Counted from the stretch's first letter, positions 8,466 to 17,270 are shown. The stretch: DNA of 42,236 bases from a bacterium (GCA_028821235.1 JAPPGV010000136.1:1-42236), one strand, 5' to 3'. Notes: generated by a model from the sequence alone, not told the origin. Translations and numbers: made by a program.

Positions 8466-9236
8466 CTACGGCTGCTGTCTGGTCGGGCTACGCATCGGTG
8501 CGCCGGCACAGTTCACAACCGCGTCTGCTGCTTGAGAGTCGAGGACGAGGGTGACGCGGGGGTGAGTCCGGAGGATCGAGGCCGGCACGGATTCTGTCAC
8601 CGGGCCGCGCAGGGCCTTCAGCACCGGAGCGGCCTTGGCCGCGCCGGATGCCATGACCATCAGATGGCCGGCCTCCATGATCGTGCCGAGACCCTGCGTC
8701 ACCGCGCGGCGCGGTACCTCATCCGGGGTGTCGAAGAACCGGGCGTTGTCAGCCCGGGTAGTCGCGGTGAGGCTCACGACCCTGGTGCGGGAGTCGAAGG
8801 CCGAGCCGGGCTCGTTGAAGGCGAGATGGCCGTTGCGCCCGATCCCGAGGATCTGGAGCCCGATCCGTGCCCGGCTGATCATGCGGTCGTAGCGGGCGCA
8901 CTCCTCCTCCAATTCGGCCGAGCAGACGTCGGGCGAGAACAGGTGGGCGGGTCGGAGGCCGACCTGTCCGGTCAACTCGCTGCGGACGACGTTGCGGTAC
9001 AGCTGCGGATGGTCGGGATCGAGCCCCACGTACTCGTCGAGCAGGAAGGCTCGGGCCGCGGCAAACGAGAACGCCTCCTCGCGGTAACGGCGGACCAGTT
9101 CCCGGTAGAGGGGCTGCACGGACGCGCCGGTAGCCAGGCCGAGCACCGGCGAGTGAGTGGAAGCGAGGAACGCCTGGACGATATCCGCCGCGCGGCCGGC
9201 CATTACATCGCTGTCCGAGGCGACGATGACCTCCAC
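8466..9236 (-). CDS. nagB: Glucosamine-6-phosphate deaminase
   Basis: A 256-residue NagB-family isomerase/deaminase that converts glucosamine-6-phosphate to fructose-6-phosphate and ammonia. The phosphate loop LGLATGASV is at 32-40, FLLDEYVGL carries the catalytic acid D67, and GIGRNGHLAFNEPG holds H137 and E142. Asn at 135 instead of the Asp of E. coli NagB also occurs in Bacillus-type enzymes, so activity is expected. The GTG start at 9236 gives the right N-terminus. It is the last gene of the ROK-led operon, 115 nt after the ABC ATPase, which suggests that the imported compound ends as an amino-sugar phosphate. Paralogues with other amino-sugar substrates exist in this fold. Confidence 0.9.
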   Translation of the reverse strand: MEVIVASDSDVMAGRAADIVQAFLASTHSPVLGLATGASVQPLYRELVRRYREEAFSFAAARAFLLDEYVGLDPDHPQLYRNVVRSELTGQVGLRPAHLFSPDVCSAELEEECARYDRMISRARIGLQILGIGRNGHLAFNEPGSAFDSRTRVVSLTATTRADNARFFDTPDEVPRRAVTQGLGTIMEAGHLMVMASGAAKAAPVLKALRGPVTESVPASILRTHPRVTLVLDSQAADAVVNCAGAPMRSPTRQQP

Positions 9237-9351
9237 TTGCAGCGCAGTCCTTCGCAGCCGGACTACTCGACCCGGGGGGTGCGCCCGTCCGGTGTGGGAG
9301 GGTGCTCTGCGGACGGGCTCCCGGACCGGGCGGACCGACCTGCGCCGGCCT

Positions 9352-10146
9352 TCACGGGCTCGAACCTACCCGAGGCTCTCCTGCCGGGGACTCGGTGGCC
9401 CGCGCGCCGGTGATGAAAGCCACCAGGTCGTCCTGCGTCGCCTGGCTGACGTCGACCTCCGCCGTTTTGCGGCCCTGTCGTAGCACCACGGCCGTGTCGC
9501 ACACCGCCGTGACCCGGTCCATGTTGTGTGTTATGAGCAGCACCGCCACGTTCGCGTCCCGCAGCGTCCGGATCAGGTCCAGCACCCGGCGGGCCTGCTC
9601 GACGCCCAACGCCGCGGCGGGCTCGTCCAGGAGCACGATCCGCTGACCCCAGGCCACCGCCCTGCCGATGGCGATGGCCTGACGCTGACCGCCTGACAGC
9701 AGGCCGACCGGCTTGCGCAGCGACGGGAGCGCGATGCCGAGACGGGCCAGGGTCTCGCCGCACTCCTCTTGCATGCGCCGCTTGTTCAGCAACCCCAACC
9801 GAGACCCGAACCGCCCGCCGCGCGTGTACTCCCGGTTCAGGAAAAGGTTCTCGGCCACGTTCAGCGTGTCGATGAGCGACAGATCCTGGTGGACGGACTC
9901 GACGCCCAGCGAGCGGGCCACATCCGGAGAGGAGATCCGATGCTCGGCCCCGTCGATGCGTATGCTGCCCGAGTCCGGCTGGTATATCCCGGCCAGGCAC
10001 TTCACGAGCGTCGACTTACCGGCCCCGTTGTCACCCAGCAGCGCCGTCACCCGTCCACTGTGAAGATCGAGAGAAACGCCATCCAGTGCCTGCACGGCCC
10101 GGAACGCCTTCGACAGGTTCCGTACCTCGAGGGCGGGAGAGGTCAT
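9352..10146 (-). CDS. Sugar-type ABC transporter ATP-binding protein (single-domain RbsA/FrcA type)
   Basis: A 264-residue cytoplasmic ATPase. Walker A is GDNGAGKST (38-46), the signature LLSGGQRQAIAIGRA, Walker B IVLLDEP, and the switch histidine lies in LLITHN. It has one ATPase domain, not the two of classic RbsA, as in FrcA-type transporters. The ATG at 10146 overlaps the YhfX-like stop as ATGA (10143-10146), which fixes the start; an upstream reading frame to 10467 lies inside the YhfX-like gene and is not used. It pairs with the permease at 11355 and the binding protein at 12391. Confidence 0.93.
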   Translation of the reverse strand: MTSPALEVRNLSKAFRAVQALDGVSLDLHSGRVTALLGDNGAGKSTLVKCLAGIYQPDSGSIRIDGAEHRISSPDVARSLGVESVHQDLSLIDTLNVAENLFLNREYTRGGRFGSRLGLLNKRRMQEECGETLARLGIALPSLRKPVGLLSGGQRQAIAIGRAVAWGQRIVLLDEPAAALGVEQARRVLDLIRTLRDANVAVLLITHNMDRVTAVCDTAVVLRQGRKTAEVDVSQATQDDLVAFITGARATESPAGEPRVGSSP

Positions 10147-11354
10147 CCCTGCCGCTCCGGTATCGGGTCGCCCAGGGTGTTCCAGACGCCGGACACCACC
10201 GGGGTGGCCGTCCGGGCGCCCGTCAATCCCACCACGCAGGCCCGAGTCACGAAGGCCTGAACACGGAAGCCGCAGATCACCGTGTCCCCCTCCTCGACGG
10301 TGCGGGATGCCGGTGGATGGAGCCTCGCGTAGTAATCGATGCCGGCCGGGTCGGGCATGTCGAGAGGCACCGGCTCGGTGGACGCGTCCTCGGGGGCGGC
10401 CGCCACGAGTGCCCGTGCGCCGTACGGGTCGAAGACCGGGTCGACGTAGAAGCCGCCGCCGAAGCACAGCGGAACGCCCTGGTGCAGGTGGGCGACCTCG
10501 GTGAGGTAGAGGGCGGCGGGCTGTTCGGGTAGCTCCTCCACCGCGTGCAGCGGCGTCGAACCGGTCAGGCCGTGGCCGGGTTCCACCTGAGTAGCCCCGA
10601 TGTCCGCCAGCAGATCGAGGACCGCAGTGGACGTAGTGCCGGGAGCGTTGACCTCGATGCGGGCCCCGTCCCCGAGCGTGCGGGCGGCCACCTCCACTCC
10701 CCGGGCGAGGGTCTCTACGTTGGGAGTGGCGGCCACTTTCCTGGTCTCCTTGTCGTAGAGAAGCGCGGGGAAGGTGGTGATACCGGCGAACCGCAGCCCG
10801 TCGGTGCGGTTCACGAAGGCGATGGCGGCCGGTAACTCGTCGATGTGGAACCCCCCTTCGTGCCCGGGGTAGAAGGTGTCACCCTCGTTCCAGATCCGGA
10901 GAAGCACATCCTGGGTCCGTCCGAGCCTCGCCACCGCGCGGGAGGCCTCCGACGCCTTGGTGCGGGAGAAGATGGTCCAGTACTCGGGGGCCATGCCGGC
11001 CGCCTCACCGGTCTCCCCCCGCGCGATCTGGACGAGATGCCCCAGATTGCCCAGCCTGTGCCCGCCGGCCACGATGGGCCGGGCACAGGCCATGTCGACC
11101 GCCACGTAACCGTCGGCGCCGCCCCGGGTTATCGCATCCAACGCACCCCCGGCACGGCCCAACTGCTTGCTCATCGCATAGACGGTGAGGCCCCGGCGGT
11201 GGGCCTGGACCGAGAAGTAGCGGGTGTTGGCCTCGATCGTGTCGAGATCCAGGACGTAGCTGTTGGCGGGGATGCTCCCCTCCTGGTGGAGCCGGATGGC
11301 CGCCTCTACGAAGGGCCGGTTACGCGTCAGAAGTGTCCTCAGGAACATCGTCAC
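10143..11354 (-). CDS. YhfX-like fold-type III PLP enzyme (alanine racemase-like)
   Basis: A 403-residue protein whose start (MFLRTLL-RNRPFVEAAI) and core resemble the YhfX family, PLP enzymes of alanine-racemase fold with unassigned reactions. The PLP lysine is probably K63 in VYAMSKQLGR. Also visible are EVNAPGTTSTAV and a glycine-rich VEPGHGLTGSTP segment likely to bind phosphate. The GTG start at 11354 abuts the permease stop; an ATG at 11348 (MFLRT) is the alternative. It sits between the permease and ATPase genes of a sugar transporter, which implies that it acts on the imported compound or on an amino acid released from it. The specific reaction cannot be read from sequence. Confidence 0.8.
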   Translation of the reverse strand: MTMFLRTLLTRNRPFVEAAIRLHQEGSIPANSYVLDLDTIEANTRYFSVQAHRRGLTVYAMSKQLGRAGGALDAITRGGADGYVAVDMACARPIVAGGHRLGNLGHLVQIARGETGEAAGMAPEYWTIFSRTKASEASRAVARLGRTQDVLLRIWNEGDTFYPGHEGGFHIDELPAAIAFVNRTDGLRFAGITTFPALLYDKETRKVAATPNVETLARGVEVAARTLGDGARIEVNAPGTTSTAVLDLLADIGATQVEPGHGLTGSTPLHAVEELPEQPAALYLTEVAHLHQGVPLCFGGGFYVDPVFDPYGARALVAAAPEDASTEPVPLDMPDPAGIDYYARLHPPASRTVEEGDTVICGFRVQAFVTRACVVGLTGARTATPVVSGVWNTLGDPIPERQG

Positions 11355-12353
11355 TCAACTTTCTTGCGGTGCTCGCATGCTGAGCGCCACGGCGAGGATG
11401 ATGATGACGCCGCGGGCGATCAGCTGGTCCGCCACCTCCAGCCCCATCAGGATCAGCCCGTTGTTGAGCATCGCCATGATGACCGCCCCGGTCACCGCCC
11501 CCGCGATCGAGGCGCGCCCCCCGAACAGGCTGGTGCCACCTATGACGACCGCCGCGATCACGGTCAGCAGGTCGTTCTCGCCCAGGTCGTGGCGGCCGAT
11601 GGCCAGCCGTCCTGCCAGCAACACCCCCGCGAAGGCGGCGGCGGTGGCGCTCGCCACCAGCGCGCTGACCCTGATGCGGTCCGTGTTGAGCCCGGATGCG
11701 TTAGCCGACTCCCGGTTCGCCCCCGTGGCCAGGACGTGGCGGCCCCAGCGCAGGTGGTGTAGCGCGAAGTGGCCCAGCGCGAACACGATGATCGTCCAGA
11801 CGACCAGGGACGAGACCGGGCCCAACGAGCCGGCGCCGAACAGAGCCGAGAAGGTGTCGTCCCGGATCGGCATCGACTGGAGGTTGTTCACGTTGCGGGC
11901 GATGCCGCTGATGATGCCCAGCGTGCCCAGGGTGACCAGGAAGGAGGGAATCCGGACCTTGACGGTGATCAGACCGTTGAACAGGCCGACTACGACCCCG
12001 GTGGCCACCGCCGCGGCGGCACCCGCCAGGAACCCGTGATCGCCCACCACCACCGCCGCCACCAGGGAGGAGAGCGCCACCGTGGACCCCACCGACAGGT
12101 CGATCTCCGCGGACGCCAGGGCGAAGGCCATCCCCACCGCCATCACCGCGATGGGCGCAGCCTGGCGGCCGATGTTCAGCAGGTTGGAAGTGCTGAGAAA
12201 CCCGTCGTCCCACAGGAACAGGGCGAAGACGGCGAGGATCGAGACGAAGGCCAGGTAAACGACGTACTGTCGAAACCCGCCATCGTCGCCTTGGCGTGCC
12301 CGCAACCGCATCGACCTGGCTACGGCTCGAAGCGGCTTACGGACCGCCTTCAC
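11355..12353 (-). CDS. Sugar-type ABC transporter permease (RbsC/FrcC family)
   Basis: A 332-residue integral membrane protein with eight or more hydrophobic segments, starting after a basic cytoplasmic N-terminus of about 27 residues. ASAEIDLSVGSTVALSS and GGTSLFGGRASIAGAVTGA are signature blocks of the ribose/xylose/fructose permease family. GRNxxAxxxSGxN-like GANRESANASGLNTDRIRV is the ATPase-coupling loop. It lies 37 nt after the binding-protein gene and directly abuts the YhfX-like gene. It should form the channel with the ATPase at 9352. Confidence 0.93.
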   Translation of the reverse strand: MKAVRKPLRAVARSMRLRARQGDDGGFRQYVVYLAFVSILAVFALFLWDDGFLSTSNLLNIGRQAAPIAVMAVGMAFALASAEIDLSVGSTVALSSLVAAVVVGDHGFLAGAAAAVATGVVVGLFNGLITVKVRIPSFLVTLGTLGIISGIARNVNNLQSMPIRDDTFSALFGAGSLGPVSSLVVWTIIVFALGHFALHHLRWGRHVLATGANRESANASGLNTDRIRVSALVASATAAAFAGVLLAGRLAIGRHDLGENDLLTVIAAVVIGGTSLFGGRASIAGAVTGAVIMAMLNNGLILMGLEVADQLIARGVIIILAVALSMRAPQES

Positions 12354-12390
12354 TTCCGGCAGTTCCTTCGGACACTCGGACGTCTACAGC

Positions 12391-14583
12391 CTATCCGCCG
12401 AGGGCTTGCATGACTTCGGTTGGTGGGTCGGTTGCCAGAGATTGGCGGTAGGCGTCGACGATGTTGTCAGCGGTGACCTTGATGGCGGGAACGACCACGA
12501 AGGGAGGCGCCGGCTTGCCGACCAGGCCGTAGGCGCCCTCGAGAGCCATCGTCCGGCCCAGCGCATAAGCCTCGTCAGCGGCGATCCCCACGATGTTGCC
12601 ACCCTCCACCAGATCCAACGACACGTTCGTGTCCAAGTCGAGCGTCACCACCGCCACATCGGAAGCGCCCGCCGCCCGCAAAGCCGCCAACACACCATCG
12701 GCCGGCCCAGCCGACCACGGCGCGTAGATGCCGTTGAGGTCAGGATTGCGGGTCAACAACGACGCCGCGATCTCCTCAGCAGCCGCCGGGTCCGCCAAAC
12801 CCTGGGAATCGACGATCTCGATGCCCGGATAAGCAGCCTCGATCCAGGCCTTGAACGCCTGATCCCGCTGATTCGTCACGTAATAGGCAGCATCATGGAA
12901 GATGAACCCCACCTTTCCCTGACCCCCCAACGCGTCAGCCAGCAGATCGGCCGCAGCGATACCCATCGCCGCCAGGTCATCGGTCACCACCCCGACATAG
13001 TCGGTCCCATGCACGTATCCCTCGGGCACGTTGCTCAAGAACACCAGCTGCACGCCCGCGTCCACAGCCGGGCGGAACGCCTCCGCGCCCGACACCGGAT
13101 CCAGAACCAAGCTGATAATGATGTCAGGGTTCTGAGCCATCACCGTCTCCACGTCGTTGGCCTGCTGCGCCGCGTCGAACTGCGCGTTGGTCTCAGCAAT
13201 GACCTCGATACCCAACTCGGCGAACGCGTCCCGAGCTCCCTGGCTCACCGCATCAGTGAACGCACCCGCGGTATGCCACAACAACGCAGCCGTGTAACCA
13301 CCCGCCTTCACCTCAGCGATCTCATCCGCCGAAAGCGCAATCTCACCCGACGGCGTAGCCGACTCACCCCCCGGCCCCCGAGTCACAGGCGCCACCGGCG
13401 CAGCAGGCGCCTCGCCGAGGGCTTGCATGACTTCGGTTGGTGGGTCGGTTGCCAGAGATTGGCGGTAGGCGTCGACGATGTTGTCAGCGGTGACCTTGAT
13501 GGCGGGAACGACCACGAAGGGAGGCGCCGGCTTGCCGACCAGGCCGTAGGCGCCCTCGAGAGCCATCGTCCGGCCCAGCGCATAAGCCTCGTCAGCGGCG
13601 ATCCCCACGATGTTGCCACCCTCCACCAGATCCAACGACACGTTCGTGTCCAAGTCGAGCGTCACCACCGCCACATCGGAAGCGCCCGCCGCCCGCAAAG
13701 CCGCCAACACACCATCGGCCGGCCCAGCCGACCACGGCGCGTAGATGCCGTTGAGGTCAGGATTGCGGGTCAACAACGACGCCGCGATCTCCTCAGCAGC
13801 CGCCGGGTCCGCCAAACCCTGGGAATCGACGATCTCGATGCCCGGATAAGCAGCCTCGATCCAGGCCTTGAACGCCTGATCCCGCTGATTCGTCACGTAA
13901 TAGGCAGCATCATGGAAGATGAACCCCACCTTTCCCTGACCCCCCAACGCGTCAGCCAGCAGATCGGCCGCAGCGATACCCATCGCCGCCAGGTCATCGG
14001 TCACCACCCCGACATAGTCGGTCCCATGCACGTATCCCTCGGGCACGTTGCTCAAGAACACCAGCTGCACGCCCGCGTCCACAGCCGGGCGGAACGCCTC
14101 CGCGCCCGACACCGGATCCAGAACCAAGCTGATAATGATGTCAGGGTTCTGAGCCATCACCGTCTCCACGTCGTTGGCCTGCTGCGCCGCGTCGAACTGC
14201 GCGTTGGTCTCAGCAATGACCTCGATACCCAACTCGGCGAACGCGTCCCGAGCTCCCTGGCTCACCGCATCAGTGAACGCACCCGCGGTATGCCACAACA
14301 ACGCAGCCGTGTAACCACCCGCCTTCACCTCAGCGATCTCATCCGCCGAAAGCGCAATCTCACCCGACGGCGTAGCCGACTCACCCCCCGGCCCCCGAGT
14401 CACAGGCGCCACCGGCGCAGCAGGCGCCGCGGTGGTGCCGGGGGTCTGGGTGGTGGTCGCTGCCCTGGTGGTCGTCGTCTCCTCGGCTACGTCATCACCG
14501 CCGCAGGCCGCAGCCAGCAGGCCGAGCACCGCCATCGTGGCAATGAACATCCGCCGCCTCGATGTCCTTGTTCTTGTCTTCAT
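12391..14583 (-). CDS. Tandem double-domain sugar-binding lipoprotein of an ABC transporter
   Basis: A 730-residue lipoprotein. The signal peptide ends in a lipobox LLAAAC with the lipidated C27, and a Thr/Pro/Ala linker runs to about 52. Two copies of a complete periplasmic sugar-binding domain (Peripla_BP_4/RbsB type) follow at about 53-391 and 392-730, with no amino-acid difference between them. Ordinary family members have one domain (about 350 residues), so this protein is doubled by a tandem duplication at DNA level. The ATG at 14583 has GGAGGA just upstream and forms an ATGA overlap with the M20 stop; a longer frame to 14631 lies inside that gene. Two linked domains could raise local ligand capture, or this could be a recent or assembly-borne duplication. 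Confidence 0.9.
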   Translation of the reverse strand: MKTRTRTSRRRMFIATMAVLGLLAAACGGDDVAEETTTTRAATTTQTPGTTAAPAAPVAPVTRGPGGESATPSGEIALSADEIAEVKAGGYTAALLWHTAGAFTDAVSQGARDAFAELGIEVIAETNAQFDAAQQANDVETVMAQNPDIIISLVLDPVSGAEAFRPAVDAGVQLVFLSNVPEGYVHGTDYVGVVTDDLAAMGIAAADLLADALGGQGKVGFIFHDAAYYVTNQRDQAFKAWIEAAYPGIEIVDSQGLADPAAAEEIAASLLTRNPDLNGIYAPWSAGPADGVLAALRAAGASDVAVVTLDLDTNVSLDLVEGGNIVGIAADEAYALGRTMALEGAYGLVGKPAPPFVVVPAIKVTADNIVDAYRQSLATDPPTEVMQALGEAPAAPVAPVTRGPGGESATPSGEIALSADEIAEVKAGGYTAALLWHTAGAFTDAVSQGARDAFAELGIEVIAETNAQFDAAQQANDVETVMAQNPDIIISLVLDPVSGAEAFRPAVDAGVQLVFLSNVPEGYVHGTDYVGVVTDDLAAMGIAAADLLADALGGQGKVGFIFHDAAYYVTNQRDQAFKAWIEAAYPGIEIVDSQGLADPAAAEEIAASLLTRNPDLNGIYAPWSAGPADGVLAALRAAGASDVAVVTLDLDTNVSLDLVEGGNIVGIAADEAYALGRTMALEGAYGLVGKPAPPFVVVPAIKVTADNIVDAYRQSLATDPPTEVMQALGG
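12396..14428. repeat. Perfect tandem duplication, two 1,016-bp copies
   Basis: Copy A is 12396-13411 and copy B is 13413-14428, with one T at 13412 between them and a period of 1,017 bp (339 codons, in frame). I found no base difference in the stretches read side by side, and translation in two different frames is identical between copies. The bases GGCG occur at both the donor ends and the junction, which fits a microhomology or slippage origin. It lies wholly inside the binding-protein gene. Confidence 0.93.
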
Positions 14584-15866
14584 TGTTCCTCCTCCGGCCG
14601 ACCTCTCCCTGGCGCCTCCACTCCGCACCACGACGCCACGAAGTGCGCGAGGGTGCGGGTAGCGGAGATCAACTCCTGGATCGGGAGCCGTTCGAATGGG
14701 GTGTGACAGGTAGCTATGTCTCCGGGAGCGAAGTACACGCCGGGGATCCCGGCCGCCCGGAGCAGTGGCTTCTCGGACCAGTAGGGGGCGCCCTCGATCC
14801 GGGCGCGTCCTCCGGTCGTGTGTTCGATCGAGTCCATCAACGAGCGGACGCCCGGATGATCCGCCGGGACCTCGTCGGGTGTTCCGCCCACCGGGTGATC
14901 GCGGGAGGCGGAGAAGACCACCTCGGCCGATACGCCGTGGCGGTCCGCCACCTGCGCGGCTATGTCCCGCAATGCGTCGGCCTGGCGGTCGAGGTCGTCA
15001 CCGGGAAGTAGTTTCTGGATGAGCGACAGCCGGAAATCCCCCGGAACAGCGATGTTGCCCCCGGATTCGACGTGGGTGACCAGCAGGAAGCGCTCACCGA
15101 GCAGGTCATGGGCCTCCCCGACCCGCAGGGTCTCGTCCCGGTCCCATAGCTCGCTCAGCAGCGCGTGGCCGGCCCGCAGCGCATCCACTCCGAGTTCGGG
15201 GGATCCGAAGTAGGCCGAGCGGCCGGTCAGGGTCACGTCGGCGATCAGGAAACCCATCTGTGCGGTGTAGATCGCCCCCGTGGTCGGCTCGGTGTAGATG
15301 GCGAAGTCAGGTGCCTCACCGGGACCGTCGAAGAGGTGCGACACGGCTGCCCGCATTCCCACGGAGAGCCCGGTGCCGGGCTGACCGGATTCCTCATCAC
15401 ACACAAGCAGTCCGGTGAGGCTGCCGGACAGGCGGTATCCGGCCCGGTTTACTGCTCTAACCGCCTCGATGATCGAGCAGACTCCCGCCTTCTGGTCGGT
15501 GACGCCTCGGGCCCATATCTCGCCGTCGACAATGCGTCCGGTGAACGGGTCGGAACGGTCGGTCCCGCCCCACTCCCGCACCCAGTCGTCCGCGTGCACC
15601 GTGTCGAGATGCCCGGCCAGTACCAGGGAACGTCCTCGTGCCCGGCCGGTCTCCGCGTAGACGTTGGGCCGTCCCGGTTCTGCCTCTACAAGACGCACCC
15701 GGTCCCAGGACCCCTCCTCCATCCGGCTCCCGACCCATTCGGCGAAGGCCTGCTCGTGCGGAGTGACGCTGGGGATCCCTACGGCCTCCAGAACCAGTCC
15801 GACCAGTTCCTCCTCGTTGACCGCGGCTGCGATCTCGTCGGCCGATGACCTCAGGTTCGCCTTCAT
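14580..15866 (-). CDS. M20-family metallopeptidase/amidohydrolase (ArgE/DapE/carboxypeptidase G2 type)
   Basis: A 428-residue cytoplasmic di-zinc hydrolase of peptide or N-acyl bonds. Metal and catalytic residues are complete: H86 and D88 in AGHLDTVHADD, D124 in ARGVTDQKAG, the pair E158-E159 in VCDEESG, a FAIYTEPTTG block and the C-terminal H in DIATCHTPFERL. The ATG at 15866 overlaps the ROK stop as ATGA (15863-15866), so upstream codons to 16082 are discarded. It is second in the ROK operon, followed by the binding protein. A deacylase or dipeptidase step on the imported compound is the natural reading; the substrate is unknown. Confidence 0.9.
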   Translation of the reverse strand: MKANLRSSADEIAAAVNEEELVGLVLEAVGIPSVTPHEQAFAEWVGSRMEEGSWDRVRLVEAEPGRPNVYAETGRARGRSLVLAGHLDTVHADDWVREWGGTDRSDPFTGRIVDGEIWARGVTDQKAGVCSIIEAVRAVNRAGYRLSGSLTGLLVCDEESGQPGTGLSVGMRAAVSHLFDGPGEAPDFAIYTEPTTGAIYTAQMGFLIADVTLTGRSAYFGSPELGVDALRAGHALLSELWDRDETLRVGEAHDLLGERFLLVTHVESGGNIAVPGDFRLSLIQKLLPGDDLDRQADALRDIAAQVADRHGVSAEVVFSASRDHPVGGTPDEVPADHPGVRSLMDSIEHTTGGRARIEGAPYWSEKPLLRAAGIPGVYFAPGDIATCHTPFERLPIQELISATRTLAHFVASWCGVEAPGRGRPEEEQ

Positions 15867-17053
15867 CGGCCCAACCGGCCCCGTACGAACGTGGTCCTCA
15901 CCGAGGCCCGAGCGGTTGAGATCGCTCCCATGAAGGCAGCCCGGCTCCCCAGTGCCGAAGCGACCAGTTCGGGCGTCTCGTCCAGGTAACCGCCCAGTCT
16001 GGAGCGCACGGCATCGACGAATATGGGATTGGATCCCACCCCTCCCCCGAAGACGATCCGGGCCGGATCGCTGAACCAGCAAAGCCAGGCCACCGCCGAT
16101 GCCATCGCCTCGGCGGCGATGCCGAGGGCCTCGGACGCGGCTTCGTCATCCGATGACGCCGCGAGGAGGATCTCCGAGACCTCGGCATCGCGCTCGAGGC
16201 GGGAGGTAAGGCCGGTGTCTATTGCATGGCGGAACCGCCTACGGATAGCCGGAGCGGAGGCCAGATCCTCCAGCGTCAGGCGTCCCGCCCGGTTGTCGGT
16301 CACGCCCGAGATGTCGATCGACCCGAGCTCTCCGGCGGCGCCGTGTCCTCCCCGGTACAGCCTCCCGTCCATCACCAGACCGGCGCCTATTCCGGTGCCG
16401 ACCGAGATGGCGACGAAGTCGAGCCCACCACGGTCGTCCATCGCCTCAGCCTCAGCCACCGCCGCCAGGTTCACGTCGTTCTCGATCGTTACCGGCACGC
16501 CGAGCCGCTCGGAGAGTTCCGCACGGATCGGGAGATCGGAGAATCCTGCGAGGTTGGGGGACATCTCCACCCTGTCCGGCCGCGGCCGGTACACGCCGGG
16601 CACGCCTACACACCCGGACTCCAGGAGGTGGCCCTTGCCGAGGCTCGCGAGCAGCCGGGTCGTAGACCCCACGACCGTGTCCACCGCTGCCCGGGCATTG
16701 GAGGCGGTCTCGATACGGTCCTCCGCCAGTACCCGCCCGAGGAGGTCGGCGACACCCACGATCACCTTGGTGGCCCCCATGTCCACTCCCACCACCACCG
16801 CGGCGTCCGGAACCAGCGCGTAGGGCGCGGCCGGGCGCCCGATCCGGCCTTGCGACGCTTCGGGAGGGATGAGGCTCACCACGCCGGCGTCCTCGAGGTC
16901 GGACACCAGGGCGGACACGGTCGGCTTCGACAAGCCGGTCCGGCGGGCAAGGGTGGCGCGAGAGATCGGGAACGGCGCAGCCTCCATGAACTCGTCGAAG
17001 ACCGCCTGACCGTTGCGGAGGCGAAGTGCCCAGGAGCCGGATCCGTCTATCAC
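15863..17053 (-). CDS. ROK-family transcriptional regulator (NagC/XylR type)
   Basis: A 396-residue repressor. A winged helix-turn-helix lies at about 30-60 (SRATLARRTGLSKPTVSALV) and an ROK sugar-kinase-like domain from residue 88 (VGVDMGATK), with ENDVNLAAVAEAE, the ISVGTGIGAG block and GHGAAGELG. The usual zinc cysteines after GELG are missing (SGVTDNRAGR instead), so metal binding there is unlikely. A GTG at 17053 was chosen because GAGGAG lies 8 nt upstream; a longer frame from 17131 has no ribosome site. It is first in its operon and about 165 nt downstream of the predicted start point. It probably represses the operon and releases DNA on binding a sugar. Confidence 0.9.
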   Translation of the reverse strand: MIDGSGSWALRLRNGQAVFDEFMEAAPFPISRATLARRTGLSKPTVSALVSDLEDAGVVSLIPPEASQGRIGRPAAPYALVPDAAVVVGVDMGATKVIVGVADLLGRVLAEDRIETASNARAAVDTVVGSTTRLLASLGKGHLLESGCVGVPGVYRPRPDRVEMSPNLAGFSDLPIRAELSERLGVPVTIENDVNLAAVAEAEAMDDRGGLDFVAISVGTGIGAGLVMDGRLYRGGHGAAGELGSIDISGVTDNRAGRLTLEDLASAPAIRRRFRHAIDTGLTSRLERDAEVSEILLAASSDDEAASEALGIAAEAMASAVAWLCWFSDPARIVFGGGVGSNPIFVDAVRSRLGGYLDETPELVASALGSRAAFMGAISTARASVRTTFVRGRLGR

Positions 17054-17227
17054 GTCTCGCGCTCCTCGAGGTGTCGGAAGTGGGCGTCGCGCCGCGCCGG
17101 TGACCGCCTGTCCCGGAAACCCGATACACACCGGTAGCCGCAGGTGCCGGACGTCATCCCATCCTCGTGATCCGTTGACGGCAATCCATGCGGCCTGGCG
17201 ACCGGGTGGATGTTGCCGACTCGCCTT

Positions 17228-17257
17228 ATTGTCACCCTCTTCGAGTTAGTTTGTCAA
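17228..17257 (-). promoter_or_regulatory. Predicted sigma-70-type promoter of the ROK-led operon
   Basis: On the minus strand TTGACA (17252-17257) matches the -35 consensus fully, and GACAAT (17228-17233) matches 4 of 6 of the -10, with an 18-bp spacer. It lies in an A+T-rich patch in otherwise G+C-rich sequence. Initiation near 17221 would leave a leader of about 165 nt before the ROK GTG. Confidence 0.55.
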
Positions 17258-17270
17258 GTTACTTTACTAA
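17246..17270. promoter_or_regulatory. Palindromic operator overlapping the -35 box, probable ROK binding site
   Basis: TTAGTTTGTCAAG followed by TTACTTTACTAA forms an imperfect palindrome (9 of 12 half-site positions match). TTAGTTTG with CTAA ends resembles XylR/ROK operators in actinobacteria. It contains the -35 hexamer, so binding would block RNA polymerase. Autoregulation by the adjacent ROK protein is inferred. Confidence 0.5.

Noticed and set aside
8828-8833. NagB Asn135 as an inactivating change
   Set aside because: Asn is also found here in Bacillus-type NagB enzymes, and the catalytic D67, H137 and E142 are present.
12406-14706. A 766-codon open frame on the plus strand
   Set aside because: It is antisense to the duplicated binding-protein gene, repeats with the same period, is rich in Arg/His and matches no family. 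It arises from high G+C codon bias.
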